Shown one piece after another: positions 15,180 through 22,686 of a DNA stretch of 31,005 bases. The DNA lies in NCBI GenBank assembly GCA_027295745.1, contig JAPUKI010000389.1:1-31005 (forward strand). The letters are read 5' to 3'. A program made the position numbers and the translations under genes. The stretch comes from Acidobacteriota bacterium. GTDB taxonomy: Bacteria > Acidobacteriota > UBA6911 > RPQK01 > JADFOI01. Under the pieces are notes generated by a model. The model worked only from the letters and a program-made list of their open reading frames with translations, ran no database searches and was not told where the DNA came from. Numbering within the stretch: the stretch's first letter is position 1; each line of letters starts with the position of its first letter.

Positions 15180-16385
15180 CTACGAACGAAGCGCGTTCTT
15201 CTGGATTCTGGATTCTAGATTCTGAATTCGGTCCCAGAGTATGCCGGCGATATCGGTTTTGGGAAGTCGAGGAAGTTCTTCTTCCTTCCCCTCGCAATCG
15301 ATCAGGATCACCTGGTTGGAATCTGATTGAAAACCTTGATCATCTCGAGAGATATCGTTTCCGACAATCAGGTCCAAACCCTTCTCTTTCAGTTTCTTGC
15401 GGGCCTTTTCACGCACTGGGCCTGACTCTGCGGCAAATCCAACCAAAAATTGCCACTCCTTTCGCTGACCCAGCTCCTTCAGGATATCCACTGTCTTTTC
15501 CAGCTGGATGACCGGCTCCACATCCTCTTTTTTCAGCTTCTCAGAAAAGACGCTTGCCGGCGTGAAATCGGAGACCGCTGCTGCCATCACCACCACATCT
15601 GAATCGGGGAAGTGATGAAAGACGGCCTTGGCCATTTCTGAAGCGGACCGAACCCCGACCAGCTTCACCCCTTCTGGGGGTTCCAGGTGGGTGGGGCCCG
15701 AGATCAGCACGACTTGAGCACCTCGCAAATGAGCTTCATGGGCCAGGGCATAACCCATCTTTCCGGAGGAGCGATTAGAAATGAACCGCACCGGGTCCAG
15801 AGCCTCAATCGTGGGCCCTGCGGTAATGAGCACCCTCTTGTTCAGCAGAGATTTCTTCCGCGTGAAGGTGTTCAGCACCGCCTCCAAGATCCGTTCAGGT
15901 TCCGCCAAGCGTCCCTCGCCTTCTTCCCCACAGGCAAGATAACCGGAACCTGGCTCGACAATCACCGTTCCTCTCTGCTTCAGAGTCTTCAAATTCTCCT
16001 GCGTCGCAGGATGGTGCAACATCTCAACATTCATGGCAGGTGCGATGATGACGGGTGTCGTGGTTGAGAGGTAGAGCGTACTCAAGAAATCGTCAGCAAT
16101 ACCCTGAGCAAACTTGGCCAGGATATTGGCGGTAGCTGGAGCCACCACCAGCAAATCGCTCTGGCGGGCCAAGGCGATATGTTCGATCTGCACCGTGTGA
16201 TCGCTGAAAAGATCCGAAACCACCTTGTGACCGGACAGCTTCTCCAGGGTGAGCGGGGTAATAAACTGTTGGGCAGCCCGAGTCATGACGGGGAGGACCT
16301 CAAAACCTTCTCTTTGCAGAAGCCGGAGGAGGACGGCCGACTTATAGGCTCCTATGCAACCCGTCACTCCCAGAATGATTTTCAC
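15180..16385 (-). CDS. coaBC: Bifunctional phosphopantothenoylcysteine decarboxylase/phosphopantothenate-cysteine ligase
   Basis: Two consecutive steps of coenzyme A synthesis. 401 residues. N-terminal CoaC flavoprotein domain (1-175): GVTGCIGAYKSA, VAPATANILAKFAQGIADD, APAMN with the catalytic Asn, and the GYLACGEEGEGRL flap with its Cys. C-terminal CoaB ligase (about 185-395): LITAGPTIEALDPVRFISNRSSGKMG and MAAAVSDFTP. The last 15 residues (RIQNLESRIQKNALRS) follow a seven-residue pattern and come from a heptamer array and hairpin, replacing or extending the normal end. The ATG overlaps the rpoZ stop by ATGA. Confidence 0.97.
   Translation of the reverse strand: MKIILGVTGCIGAYKSAVLLRLLQREGFEVLPVMTRAAQQFITPLTLEKLSGHKVVSDLFSDHTVQIEHIALARQSDLLVVAPATANILAKFAQGIADDFLSTLYLSTTTPVIIAPAMNVEMLHHPATQENLKTLKQRGTVIVEPGSGYLACGEEGEGRLAEPERILEAVLNTFTRKKSLLNKRVLITAGPTIEALDPVRFISNRSSGKMGYALAHEAHLRGAQVVLISGPTHLEPPEGVKLVGVRSASEMAKAVFHHFPDSDVVVMAAAVSDFTPASVFSEKLKKEDVEPVIQLEKTVDILKELGQRKEWQFLVGFAAESGPVREKARKKLKEKGLDLIVGNDISRDDQGFQSDSNQVILIDCEGKEEELPRLPKTDIAGILWDRIQNLESRIQKNALRS
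15184..15226. repeat. Hairpin plus heptamer array, TTCTGGA family, in the coaBC 3' end
   Basis: GAACG-AAGCG-CGTTC (15184-15198) is followed by TTCTGGA, TTCTGGA, TTCTAGA, TTCTGAA (15199-15226). All of it is translated as the C-terminus of CoaBC. Confidence 0.85.
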
Positions 16386-16606
16386 TCCTGGGTCTCTTCC
16401 TCCTCTTGGTCCTCTTTTTCTTTTTTCTCAAGAATCTTGAATGGAACGAGCTGCTGCTCCACCTCTCTGATGGCGATATAGGACGCCTTTCTTGACTTGA
16501 CCGACACTCTGGCAGGCGCTCCATTTTGAAGCTGTTTAGCCCGCTCAGCAGCCACAATGATAAACCTGAACTTACTGTCAAACTCGTCTGGAATTTTGAT
16601 AATCAT
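16382..16606 (-). CDS. rpoZ: RNA polymerase omega subunit
   Basis: Small accessory subunit that helps assemble beta' in RNA polymerase. 74 residues with the family core KFRFIIVAAERAKQLQNGA (about 12-30), followed by SRKASYIAIREVEQQLV and a charged tail rich in Glu and Lys (KKEKEDQEEEETQE). Its ATG overlaps the gmk stop and its stop overlaps the coaBC start, both by ATGA, so the three genes are translationally coupled; gmk-rpoZ-coaBC is a widely conserved order. Short, but length and context make the call firm. Confidence 0.93.
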   Translation of the reverse strand: MIIKIPDEFDSKFRFIIVAAERAKQLQNGAPARVSVKSRKASYIAIREVEQQLVPFKILEKKEKEDQEEEETQE

Positions 16607-17226
16607 GAGTTTTCCGGAAAAGTCTTGAGGATTTCCTCGGCCAGTGCCTTTCGCCGCTCCATGCGATAGCCAGCAACCTGGATGATGGATTTCAACTCAA
16701 GCAACGATTCCTCTATCTCCTTATTGATGATGACGAACTGATAATTTGTGTAATATTCGATGACCTTTCTTGCAATCTTAAGCCTATCAGCAATAACACC
16801 TGGATCATCCAGACCGCGGTTCCTCAATCGCCTCTGGAGCGCCTCGAGTGAAGGGGGTAACACGAAAAGCAGAATAGCTGCAGGGTATCGTTCCTTGACC
16901 TGCGCGGCACCCTGAACGTCCAGATCCAATAATACATCATAACCGGCATCCAGCTTCGCGTCCACGAAATCCCGGCTCGTTCCATAGTCATTTCCGTAAA
17001 CATGGGCAAACTCCAGGAAAGCATCCTGTTCAACCATCTTCTGAAAATCGTCTTTCGACACAAAGAAATAGTCCACTCCTTCCCGTTCTCCCTCCCGTGG
17101 CTGCCGTGTGGTATGGCTCACAGAAAAAGTCATATCTGACATTTCTCTGAGAGCCCGTTTTGCCAAACTGGTCTTCCCACAGCCTGAGGGAGCGCTCATC
17201 ACAATGAGACTCCCTTTATTCGACAT
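16603..17226 (-). CDS. gmk: Guanylate kinase
   Basis: Phosphorylates GMP to GDP. 207 residues from the ATG at 17226. P-loop SAPSGCGKTSL (about 10-20), GMP-binding SHTTRQPREGEREGVDYFFV, FLEFAHVYGNDYGTS, DLDVQGAAQVK and the lid RLRNRGLDD. An upstream in-frame start at 17277 would add 17 residues without family similarity and overlap yicC by 60 bases; the chosen start overlaps it by 11. The AT-rich end of yicC just before it offers no strong ribosome site, so coupling to yicC translation is likely. Confidence 0.97.
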   Translation of the reverse strand: MSNKGSLIVMSAPSGCGKTSLAKRALREMSDMTFSVSHTTRQPREGEREGVDYFFVSKDDFQKMVEQDAFLEFAHVYGNDYGTSRDFVDAKLDAGYDVLLDLDVQGAAQVKERYPAAILLFVLPPSLEALQRRLRNRGLDDPGVIADRLKIARKVIEYYTNYQFVIINKEIEESLLELKSIIQVAGYRMERRKALAEEILKTFPENS

Positions 17227-18088
17227 TTTGAACTTGTTCTCGAAGCTTTTCGATCTCCATCTTTCCTTCAACCCCAAAATCTGAGATGGTTTTCAGGGGG
17301 GACTTGGCGAGAATAGTGTTCATCTCCCGGCCCATCTCCTGACTCAGGAAGTCCAGTCGTCTACCCATTGCCTGATCCTCAGAGGCGCTCATGTCTTCCT
17401 GAAAGCGGGATATGTGACTGTTCAAACGTGTGATTTCCTCCGCAATGTCGGCCCGCTCAGCATAGTGGAGAATCTCCTGGGCCAAGCGGTGCTCATCCAC
17501 GTGTTTCTCCTGGGTGAGGCTCTGGATGCGCTGCCTCAGCTTCTTCCGATAATAGTCGGGAACCTGCTCTGCCTCCTCAGCGATTCCACGGGTCAGCTCC
17601 GCCAGGTGCTCCAGTCGATCTTGTAAATCCTTCTTGAGGGCGGCTCCTTCGCTGGTGCGAGCCTGTACCACATTCTCCAGGCCTTCCCGGACGACCTTCA
17701 CAGTGCTCTCCAGGATCCCATCAGCTGAGAGGTCCATCTGACGCGGTGCCACCACTCCTGGCAGTTGCAAAATCGCAGACACATCAAGTGCGCCTTTCGC
17801 GCCCAGGGACTGGACCTTCTTGGCGGCCGAGAGATAATTTTCCACAAGCGCCTCATTCAAGTCGTACTGGTGGTTGGACTTGAGATTGAGAGCAAGGTGG
17901 ATCTCCACCCGACCCCGACTGAGAAAGGATTGCACCTCCTTTCGCAGATCCGGCTCCAGAGAAGACAATTCCCTGGGAAGATGTAAATGCAGATCGAGGT
18001 AGCGGCTGTTCACTGTCTTAATCTCAACAGCCAGATCCATCTCCTGGCTAGAGTGATGGGCCTGTCCAAATCCTGTCATACTGCGCAT
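17216..18088 (-). CDS. yicC: YicC family endoribonuclease
   Basis: YicC proteins are RNA endonucleases that in E. coli affect turnover of small RNAs; mechanism elsewhere is poorly known. 290 residues, normal length. The hallmark start MRSMTGFGQA, the N-terminal domain with VEIKTVNSRYLDLHLHLP (about 21-38), and the C-terminal DUF1732 part with RLDFLSQEMGREMNTILAKS and ISDFGVEGKMEIEKLREQVQNVE at the end are all present. Ribosome site AGGAG lies just upstream of the ATG. Directly upstream of gmk, a common arrangement. Confidence 0.95.
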   Translation of the reverse strand: MRSMTGFGQAHHSSQEMDLAVEIKTVNSRYLDLHLHLPRELSSLEPDLRKEVQSFLSRGRVEIHLALNLKSNHQYDLNEALVENYLSAAKKVQSLGAKGALDVSAILQLPGVVAPRQMDLSADGILESTVKVVREGLENVVQARTSEGAALKKDLQDRLEHLAELTRGIAEEAEQVPDYYRKKLRQRIQSLTQEKHVDEHRLAQEILHYAERADIAEEITRLNSHISRFQEDMSASEDQAMGRRLDFLSQEMGREMNTILAKSPLKTISDFGVEGKMEIEKLREQVQNVE

Positions 18089-18111
18089 GGTTCTCCTACT
18101 TTCCTCTATTA

Positions 18112-19914
18112 CTACGATGATGAAACGAACTGAGTACCTTCAAACTGAACCTCATAAAGTTTCCGATACACTCCTGAACACTTTAACAAACTCTGATGAT
18201 CTCCCATCTCAACAACCTGACCTGCTTCAAGGACGATGATTCTGTGGGCCAGTCGAACCGTTGACAGGCGGTGAGCAATGACCAGGGTCGTACAATGCTG
18301 CATGAGGTGATGAAGGGCCTCCTGAACCAGACGTTCCGATTCGCTGTCCAGTGCCGAAGTCGCTTCGTCCAGGATCAGAATGGGGGCCTTTTTCAAAAGG
18401 GCGCGGGCGATGGCAATCCTCTGGCGCTGGCCACCGGAAACCCGCTTCCCCCGCTCTCCAATCACGGTCTCGTATCCCTGGGGAAGAGTGGTGATAAAAT
18501 CATGGATCAAGGCGGCCCGCGACGACTCAACGATCTCCTCCAGAGTGCAATCCTCTCTTCCGTAAGCAATATTTGACCTCACGGTATCGTTAAACAGAAA
18601 CGTGTCCTGAGTAACAATCGCAATCTGACCCCTCAGGGAGGCCAGGGTCACCTCACGAATGTCATTCCCATCGATGCTGATCAACCCCGAGGTCACATCG
18701 AAAAAGCGAGGTATCAGAGCAGCCAGACTGCTCTTTCCAGCGCCGCTGCTCCCCACCAAAGCCACAATCTCCCCCTTCTTGATTTCCAGGCTAATGCCCC
18801 GCAAAACGGCTTGTGAGCCGGAGCCCTGGTAGCTGAAGGAAACGTCTTCAAAGGCGAGTTTTTCCTGAAACAAAGGTAAGTTGCGTGCCCCTGGTGAATC
18901 CTGAATCTCAACATTCGTTTCCAACAGTTGGAAGATTCGATTGGAAGAGGCAAAGGCCTGCTGAAAATGCAAATGCATGCGCGAGAGTTTTCTGACGGGT
19001 TCATACAATCGGAAGAGAGCAGCCACGAAAACGACAAAGGCGCCAATCGTAAATCCCCGATTAATCTGATAGTCGGCGTAGAGAAAAAACGGGACAAAGG
19101 AAACATACCCGATGAATTCCACCAGGGGTGAACTCAGCGCACTGATGCGGGCAGCTTTGAGATTAGTGCCCACCAGCTGATCGGTTGATTTATCGAATCT
19201 TTTCCCTTCATACGCCTCCATGCCAAAGGCCTGAACAATCTGGTGACCGGAAATGGTCTCCTGAAGCACATGCGAGATCTCGGCGAGATTCTCCTGACTG
19301 CGCTGACTCACCGTTCGCATCTTCCGGCCCAGCTTGAGAGTGATCGATAGAACCAGCGGGGCAATCAAAAGAGACAACAGGGCCAGCCTCCAATCGATGT
19401 AGAAAACCAGACCCAGAAAAAACAACAGCAGCAGCACTTGCCGGGTCAAGTCTGTCAGCGTCTTACTCACTGTTTCCTGAAGTCGTTCGGTATCGGTAAC
19501 GACACGCGCCATCAATTTTCCGGTGGGATTTGCAGCATAGAAGGCCAGAGACTGACTCAATAGATGCCCATACAGCTGCTTCCTTAAAGCGGCTACCACC
19601 TGCTGACCGGAATAACTCATCGCGTATTCGGCACAGTACAGAAAGGTCCCCTTGAAGAGCGCAAAAGCCACCAGACAAGCGGCGATGCGTCCCAGACTGT
19701 CTGGACTCAGACCCAGGAGTTGTTGGAGAAAAGCAAACTTTGCATCCCCATCCACAACCACACCTGCCCCCTCCGACAATTGGTTAAAGATCGGTGCTAA
19801 AAGCATGATCAGGAACGTCTCAAGAGCACTACTGAGGACCAGAAGCACTACAGCTAAGGCCAGCAAGTGGGAATGGGAACGGATGTAGGGTAAAAGTTTG
19901 CGAAAATCCTTCAC
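18112..19914 (-). CDS. msbA: MsbA-like lipid A / lipid-linked ABC exporter (ATPase-permease fusion)
   Basis: A half-transporter that dimerises to flip lipid A-core or similar lipids across the inner membrane. 600 residues: six membrane segments (about 15-310), then an ATPase domain with Walker A VGSSGAGKSSLAAL (about 385-398), Q-loop TQDTF, signature VSGGQRQR, Walker B ILILDEATSALDSESE and the switch His in VIAHRLSTV. The GTG at 19914 is the only start near the first segment and has no strong ribosome site. Top gene of the housekeeping operon, next to the divergent repeat-rich region. A lipid-A role fits the nearby Kdo genes, but generic multidrug export cannot be excluded. Confidence 0.88.
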   Translation of the reverse strand: MKDFRKLLPYIRSHSHLLALAVVLLVLSSALETFLIMLLAPIFNQLSEGAGVVVDGDAKFAFLQQLLGLSPDSLGRIAACLVAFALFKGTFLYCAEYAMSYSGQQVVAALRKQLYGHLLSQSLAFYAANPTGKLMARVVTDTERLQETVSKTLTDLTRQVLLLLFFLGLVFYIDWRLALLSLLIAPLVLSITLKLGRKMRTVSQRSQENLAEISHVLQETISGHQIVQAFGMEAYEGKRFDKSTDQLVGTNLKAARISALSSPLVEFIGYVSFVPFFLYADYQINRGFTIGAFVVFVAALFRLYEPVRKLSRMHLHFQQAFASSNRIFQLLETNVEIQDSPGARNLPLFQEKLAFEDVSFSYQGSGSQAVLRGISLEIKKGEIVALVGSSGAGKSSLAALIPRFFDVTSGLISIDGNDIREVTLASLRGQIAIVTQDTFLFNDTVRSNIAYGREDCTLEEIVESSRAALIHDFITTLPQGYETVIGERGKRVSGGQRQRIAIARALLKKAPILILDEATSALDSESERLVQEALHHLMQHCTTLVIAHRLSTVRLAHRIIVLEAGQVVEMGDHQSLLKCSGVYRKLYEVQFEGTQFVSSS

Positions 19915-19951
19915 TCGGGAGGATTTTAGCAGGGGAGTGTGGCTAGAAGAA

Positions 19952-20021
19952 AGGAGGCAGGAGACAGGAGGTAGGAGATAGGCAACTGACCGCTGACAAC
20001 TGACAGCTGACAGTTGACATA
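19952..20021. repeat. Ten-unit heptamer array, AGGAG family passing into TGACA family
   Basis: AGGAGGC, AGGAGAC, AGGAGGT, AGGAGAT, AGGCAAC, TGACCGC, TGACAAC, TGACAGC, TGACAGT, TGACATA: 70 bases in one register, with AGGCAAC as the transition unit. It lies upstream of msbA. The segment around 19960-19977 is the reverse complement of the array at 20292-20326. Confidence 0.93.
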
Positions 20022-20057
20022 AGAGAAAGCACAGCAGTTAGAAGCCGAAGGGCCGAG

Positions 20058-20078
20058 CTTGAAACTTGGAACTTGGAG
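20058..20078. repeat. Heptamer array, CTTGGAA family, interrupted by an inverted-repeat element
   Basis: CTTGAAA, CTTGGAA, CTTGGAG end exactly where the inverted-repeat element begins. A further CTTGGAA follows the element at 20261-20267. Confidence 0.85.
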
Positions 20079-20260
20079 GGCGTGTTGCTCAAATGATTCT
20101 ATGGTCCGTGGGAGGCACTTGTGCCAAGGCACCCTCAGGTGCCGAATTTGAGGCGGCTCCCACACTCCGGTCCCTTGCGGCTGGGAGAATGTGGGAGGCA
20201 CTTGTGCCAAGGCACCCTCAGGCCGCGAAGAGATGTCGAAAGTCATTTGAGCAACACGCC
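20079..20260. mobile_element. MITE-like element of 182 bases with perfect terminal inverted repeats and two REP-like units
   Basis: Perfect 18-base inverted termini, GGCGTGTTGCTCAAATGA (20079-20096) and its complement (20243-20260); one more base pairs on each side. Inside are two identical 32-base direct repeats (20108-20139 and 20191-20222), each beginning GTGGGAG followed by a GGCA-CTTG-TGCC hairpin, and an opposing CTCCCAC (20157-20163). Flanked by CTTGGAG and CTTGGAA, a possible 7-base target duplication or simply neighbouring repeat units. No coding capacity recognised. Confidence 0.75.
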
Positions 20261-20276
20261 CTTGGAACCTGAGAAC

Positions 20277-20291
20277 GCGCGCGAAGCGCGC
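20277..20291. repeat. GC-rich hairpin with GAA loop
   Basis: GCGCGC-GAA-GCGCGC, six-base stem, containing the stable mini-hairpin sequence GCGAAGC, placed just before the next heptamer array. Confidence 0.7.
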
Positions 20292-20326
20292 CTCCTACCT
20301 CCTGTCTCCTTTCTTCTGTCTCCTGG
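20292..20326. repeat. Heptamer array, CTCCT family
   Basis: CTCCTAC, CTCCTGT, CTCCTTT, CTTCTGT, CTCCTGG in register, upstream of mtnA and in inverted orientation to the array at 19952. Apart from the listed repeats, the remainder of 19915-20359 shows no gene; an AAGG just before the mtnA ATG is a weak ribosome site. Confidence 0.9.
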
Positions 20327-20359
20327 ATTCTTTCCCCGGTCCTATTGTAAGGTTGAGCC

Positions 20360-21391
20360 ATGATTCGAACCATTGAGTGGACCGACGATGGCGTGGTCAT
20401 GATCGATCAGCGATTACTGCCTACCGAGGAAGTTTACAACACCTATCGAAGCGTGGAAGAAGTGGCCGAAGCCATTGAGACCATGGTGATTCGAGGAGCT
20501 CCCGCCATCGGAGTTGCCGCGGCTATGGGGATCGCCCTGGGCGTTGCAAACCTGGCCTCCAAGGAAAACGTGGAGGAAAACTTCGCCGCCATTGCCCTGA
20601 GGATACAGAAAACGCGTCCCACTGCGCGCAATCTCTTCTGGGCCATTGAACGAATGGAAAAGGTCTTTCAGAAAGTCCAGGATCGCTCACTGGAAGAGAT
20701 TCAAAGCGCTATGACGACGGAGGCCGTCACAATCCATCGAGAAGACATCGAGATTAACCGCAAAATCGGAGAACATGGACAGCAACTCCTCTCAGACAAG
20801 ATGACTTTGCTGACCCACTGCAATGCCGGCGCTCTGGCAACGGCAGGCTACGGAACTGCTCTGGGTGTGGTGCGAGCGGCTGTTGAAAATGGAAAAAAAA
20901 TCCAGGTTTTCGCTAACGAGACGCGACCCTTTCTTCAGGGCTCGCGGCTGACCGCCTGGGAGATGATGAAGGAGGATATTCCCTGCACGCTCATCACTGA
21001 CAACATGGCTGGTTACTTCATGCAGTTGAATCAGATCCAAGTCGTGGTCGTGGGAGCCGATCGCATCGCCCGAAACGGGGACGTGGCCAACAAGATTGGA
21101 ACGTATACAGTGGCTGTTCTGGCCAGGGAACACCAGATCCCTTTTTATGTTGCAGCACCTCTTTCCACCATTGACCTGGATACGCCGACTGGGGAGGGCA
21201 TTCCCATCGAGCAGCGAAACATCCAGGAAGTGACCGAGATTAAGGGCCAGGTCATTGCGCCCGCTTCCGTCTCCGTCGCCAATCCGGCCTTTGACGTCAC
21301 TCCCAATCGGCTCGTCTCCGCCATTATCACGGAAAAAGGGGTCGCCACAGATCCCTATGGAGAGTCGATCCCGGCACTATTCGAGAAATGA
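20360..21391 (+). CDS. mtnA: S-methyl-5-thioribose-1-phosphate isomerase
   Basis: Isomerises methylthioribose-1-phosphate to the ribulose form in the methionine salvage pathway. 343 residues, standard. Motifs: MVIRGAPAIGVAAAMG (about 42-57), LTHCNAGALATAGYGTALGVVRAA with the catalytic Cys (about 150-175), ANETRPFLQGSRLTAWEM, and VVGADRIARNGDVANKIGTY with the catalytic Asp. The ATG at 20360 is preceded only by a weak AAGG site. Its stop overlaps the tsaD ATG by 4 bases. No other salvage genes lie in the window. Eukaryotic eIF2B-alpha relatives share the fold, but the motifs are those of MtnA. Confidence 0.97.
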   Translation: MIRTIEWTDDGVVMIDQRLLPTEEVYNTYRSVEEVAEAIETMVIRGAPAIGVAAAMGIALGVANLASKENVEENFAAIALRIQKTRPTARNLFWAIERMEKVFQKVQDRSLEEIQSAMTTEAVTIHREDIEINRKIGEHGQQLLSDKMTLLTHCNAGALATAGYGTALGVVRAAVENGKKIQVFANETRPFLQGSRLTAWEMMKEDIPCTLITDNMAGYFMQLNQIQVVVVGADRIARNGDVANKIGTYTVAVLAREHQIPFYVAAPLSTIDLDTPTGEGIPIEQRNIQEVTEIKGQVIAPASVSVANPAFDVTPNRLVSAIITEKGVATDPYGESIPALFEK

Positions 21392-22458
21392 TTGTCCTGG
21401 GTATTGAGTCCAGCTGTGACGAGACGGCCGCAGCCCTGGTCAGGGACGGCCAAACCATTCTCTCCAGCGTGGTGGCCTCACAAATTCCCATGCACGCCGC
21501 TTTCGGTGGTGTGGTTCCTGAGCTGGCGAGCCGCGAGCACGTCGAGAACATCTGCTTCATCATCGAGAAATGTTTACAGGAGGCAGACATGACCTGGAAG
21601 GACATCACGGCCATTGCAGTGACACGGGGACCGGGCCTAATGGGCGCGCTGATGGTCGGCATGGCTTACGCAAAGGCACTGGCCTTTGCCGTGAAAATTC
21701 CTTTTGTGGGAATAAACCACCTGGAGGGACATCTCTGTTCTATTTTCCTGGATCATCCCGATGCCGAGCTGCCCGCCCTTTCTCTGGTGGTCTCGGGAGG
21801 ACACACCAGCCTCTTTCATCAGAAGGAGCTGGGGAGCTATCAGGAGATTTCCAGAACTCGAGACGATGCTGCCGGAGAAGCCCTGGACAAGCTTTCCAAA
21901 TACTTAGGCTTAGGCTATCCCGGAGGACCGGTCATAGATCGACTGGCGCCTCAAGGGGATCCCCACAGTGTTGCCTTTTCGATACCGAAAATCAGCGACG
22001 GCAGCCTCGATTTCAGCTTCAGTGGGATCAAAACAGCCGCCTTGCGTCACATCAAGCAGCACGATATTTCCCCGCTGAAGCGGAGTGTTTCAGAGAATTC
22101 TGACCTGGTGCCCCAGCCGATTCTGGATCTTCTGGCCAGCTATCAAAGCTCCATTGTGGATCAACTATTGGACCGCTTGAAGAAGGCACTGAGAGGCAGA
22201 GATGTCCGTTCCATCCAAATCTCGGGAGGAGTAGCCGGTAACAGTGAACTGCGCCGGCGCGCCCGGGAATTTTTCCAGGAGCGGGGACTTCCCGTCTACT
22301 ATCCCCGATCCGAGCTGACCACGGATAACGCCGCCATGATAGCGGCTGCTGCTACTGCTCGACTTCAGGCTAAAGCAGCCGACCCCTGGGACCTTCGCCC
22401 CGATCCCAACTTGAAAGTGAGCGCGACGCGCTCACTTTCAAGAAATCACAAATCCTAA
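21388..22458 (+). CDS. tsaD: tRNA N6-adenosine threonylcarbamoyltransferase TsaD
   Basis: Transfers threonylcarbamoyl to A37 of ANN-decoding tRNAs, with TsaB and TsaE. 356 residues. Motifs: LGIESSCDETAAALV (about 3-17), HAAFGGVVPELASREHVENI, TRGPGLMGALMVG, metal-binding His pair in NHLEGHL, VVSGGHTSL, GEALDKLSKYLGLGYPGGP and TTDNAAMIAAA with the metal Asp. The core ends near DPWDLRPDPNL; the last 12 to 15 residues (KVSATRSLSRNHKS) are encoded by a perfect 15-base-stem hairpin and the first heptamers of an array. ATGA overlap with mtnA. Confidence 0.97.
   Translation: MIVLGIESSCDETAAALVRDGQTILSSVVASQIPMHAAFGGVVPELASREHVENICFIIEKCLQEADMTWKDITAIAVTRGPGLMGALMVGMAYAKALAFAVKIPFVGINHLEGHLCSIFLDHPDAELPALSLVVSGGHTSLFHQKELGSYQEISRTRDDAAGEALDKLSKYLGLGYPGGPVIDRLAPQGDPHSVAFSIPKISDGSLDFSFSGIKTAALRHIKQHDISPLKRSVSENSDLVPQPILDLLASYQSSIVDQLLDRLKKALRGRDVRSIQISGGVAGNSELRRRAREFFQERGLPVYYPRSELTTDNAAMIAAAATARLQAKAADPWDLRPDPNLKVSATRSLSRNHKS
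22410..22442. repeat. Perfect 15-base-stem hairpin inside the tsaD 3' end
   Basis: CTTGAAAGTGAGCGC (22410-22424), loop GAC, and the exact complement (22428-22442). It lies within codons and is followed at once by a heptamer array. It could act in mRNA 3'-end protection or termination, although no T-run follows. Confidence 0.8.
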
Positions 22459-22509
22459 ATCCCAAATTCCAAATAAATTCCAAATCATAAATTCCAAATT
22501 CTAAACTCA
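22443..22509. repeat. Heptamer array, AAATTCC family, spanning the tsaD stop
   Basis: AAATCAC, AAATCCT, AAATCCC, AAATTCC, a 4-base partial AAAT, then AAATTCC, AAATCAT, AAATTCC, AAATTCT, AAACTCA. It covers the last codons and stop of tsaD. The following stretch to 22619 shows nothing recognisable. Confidence 0.9.
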
Positions 22510-22619
22510 AAGCATGAAACCCTTCGAAAGACGCGAATGTCGAAATTCTTTAGAGAAATCAGTTGGGAGGTTTCAGAATTGGGATTTGTAAAGTTACCCC
22601 ACTTTCGTGGACAGTTTCT

Positions 22620-22654
22620 AGTTTGGGTTTTGGGATTTGGAATTTGGAATTTCA
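22620..22654. repeat. Heptamer array, GGATTT (inverse AAATCC) family
   Basis: AGTTTGG, GTTTTGG, GATTTGG, AATTTGG, AATTTCA in register. It is the reverse-complement partner of the array at 22443-22509 and leads into the hairpin at 22653. Confidence 0.88.
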
Positions 22655-22686
22655 GCTGAAAGCTGACGGTCGTCAGCTTTCAGCTG
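22653..22686. terminator. Perfect 16-base-stem hairpin over the stop codon of the bacilliredoxin-rhodanese gene
   Basis: CAGCTGAAAGCTGACG (22653-22668), loop GT, then the exact complement (22671-22686). The minus-strand stop codon (22673-22675) lies in the stem, and AT-rich heptamers follow on the minus strand. It could serve as a transcript end, but lacks a U-run. Confidence 0.5.

Noticed and set aside
19915..20359. A small RNA or tRNA gene in the divergent msbA-mtnA gap
   Set aside because: No cloverleaf or known RNA motif was found; the structure is accounted for by the inverted-repeat element and heptamer arrays.
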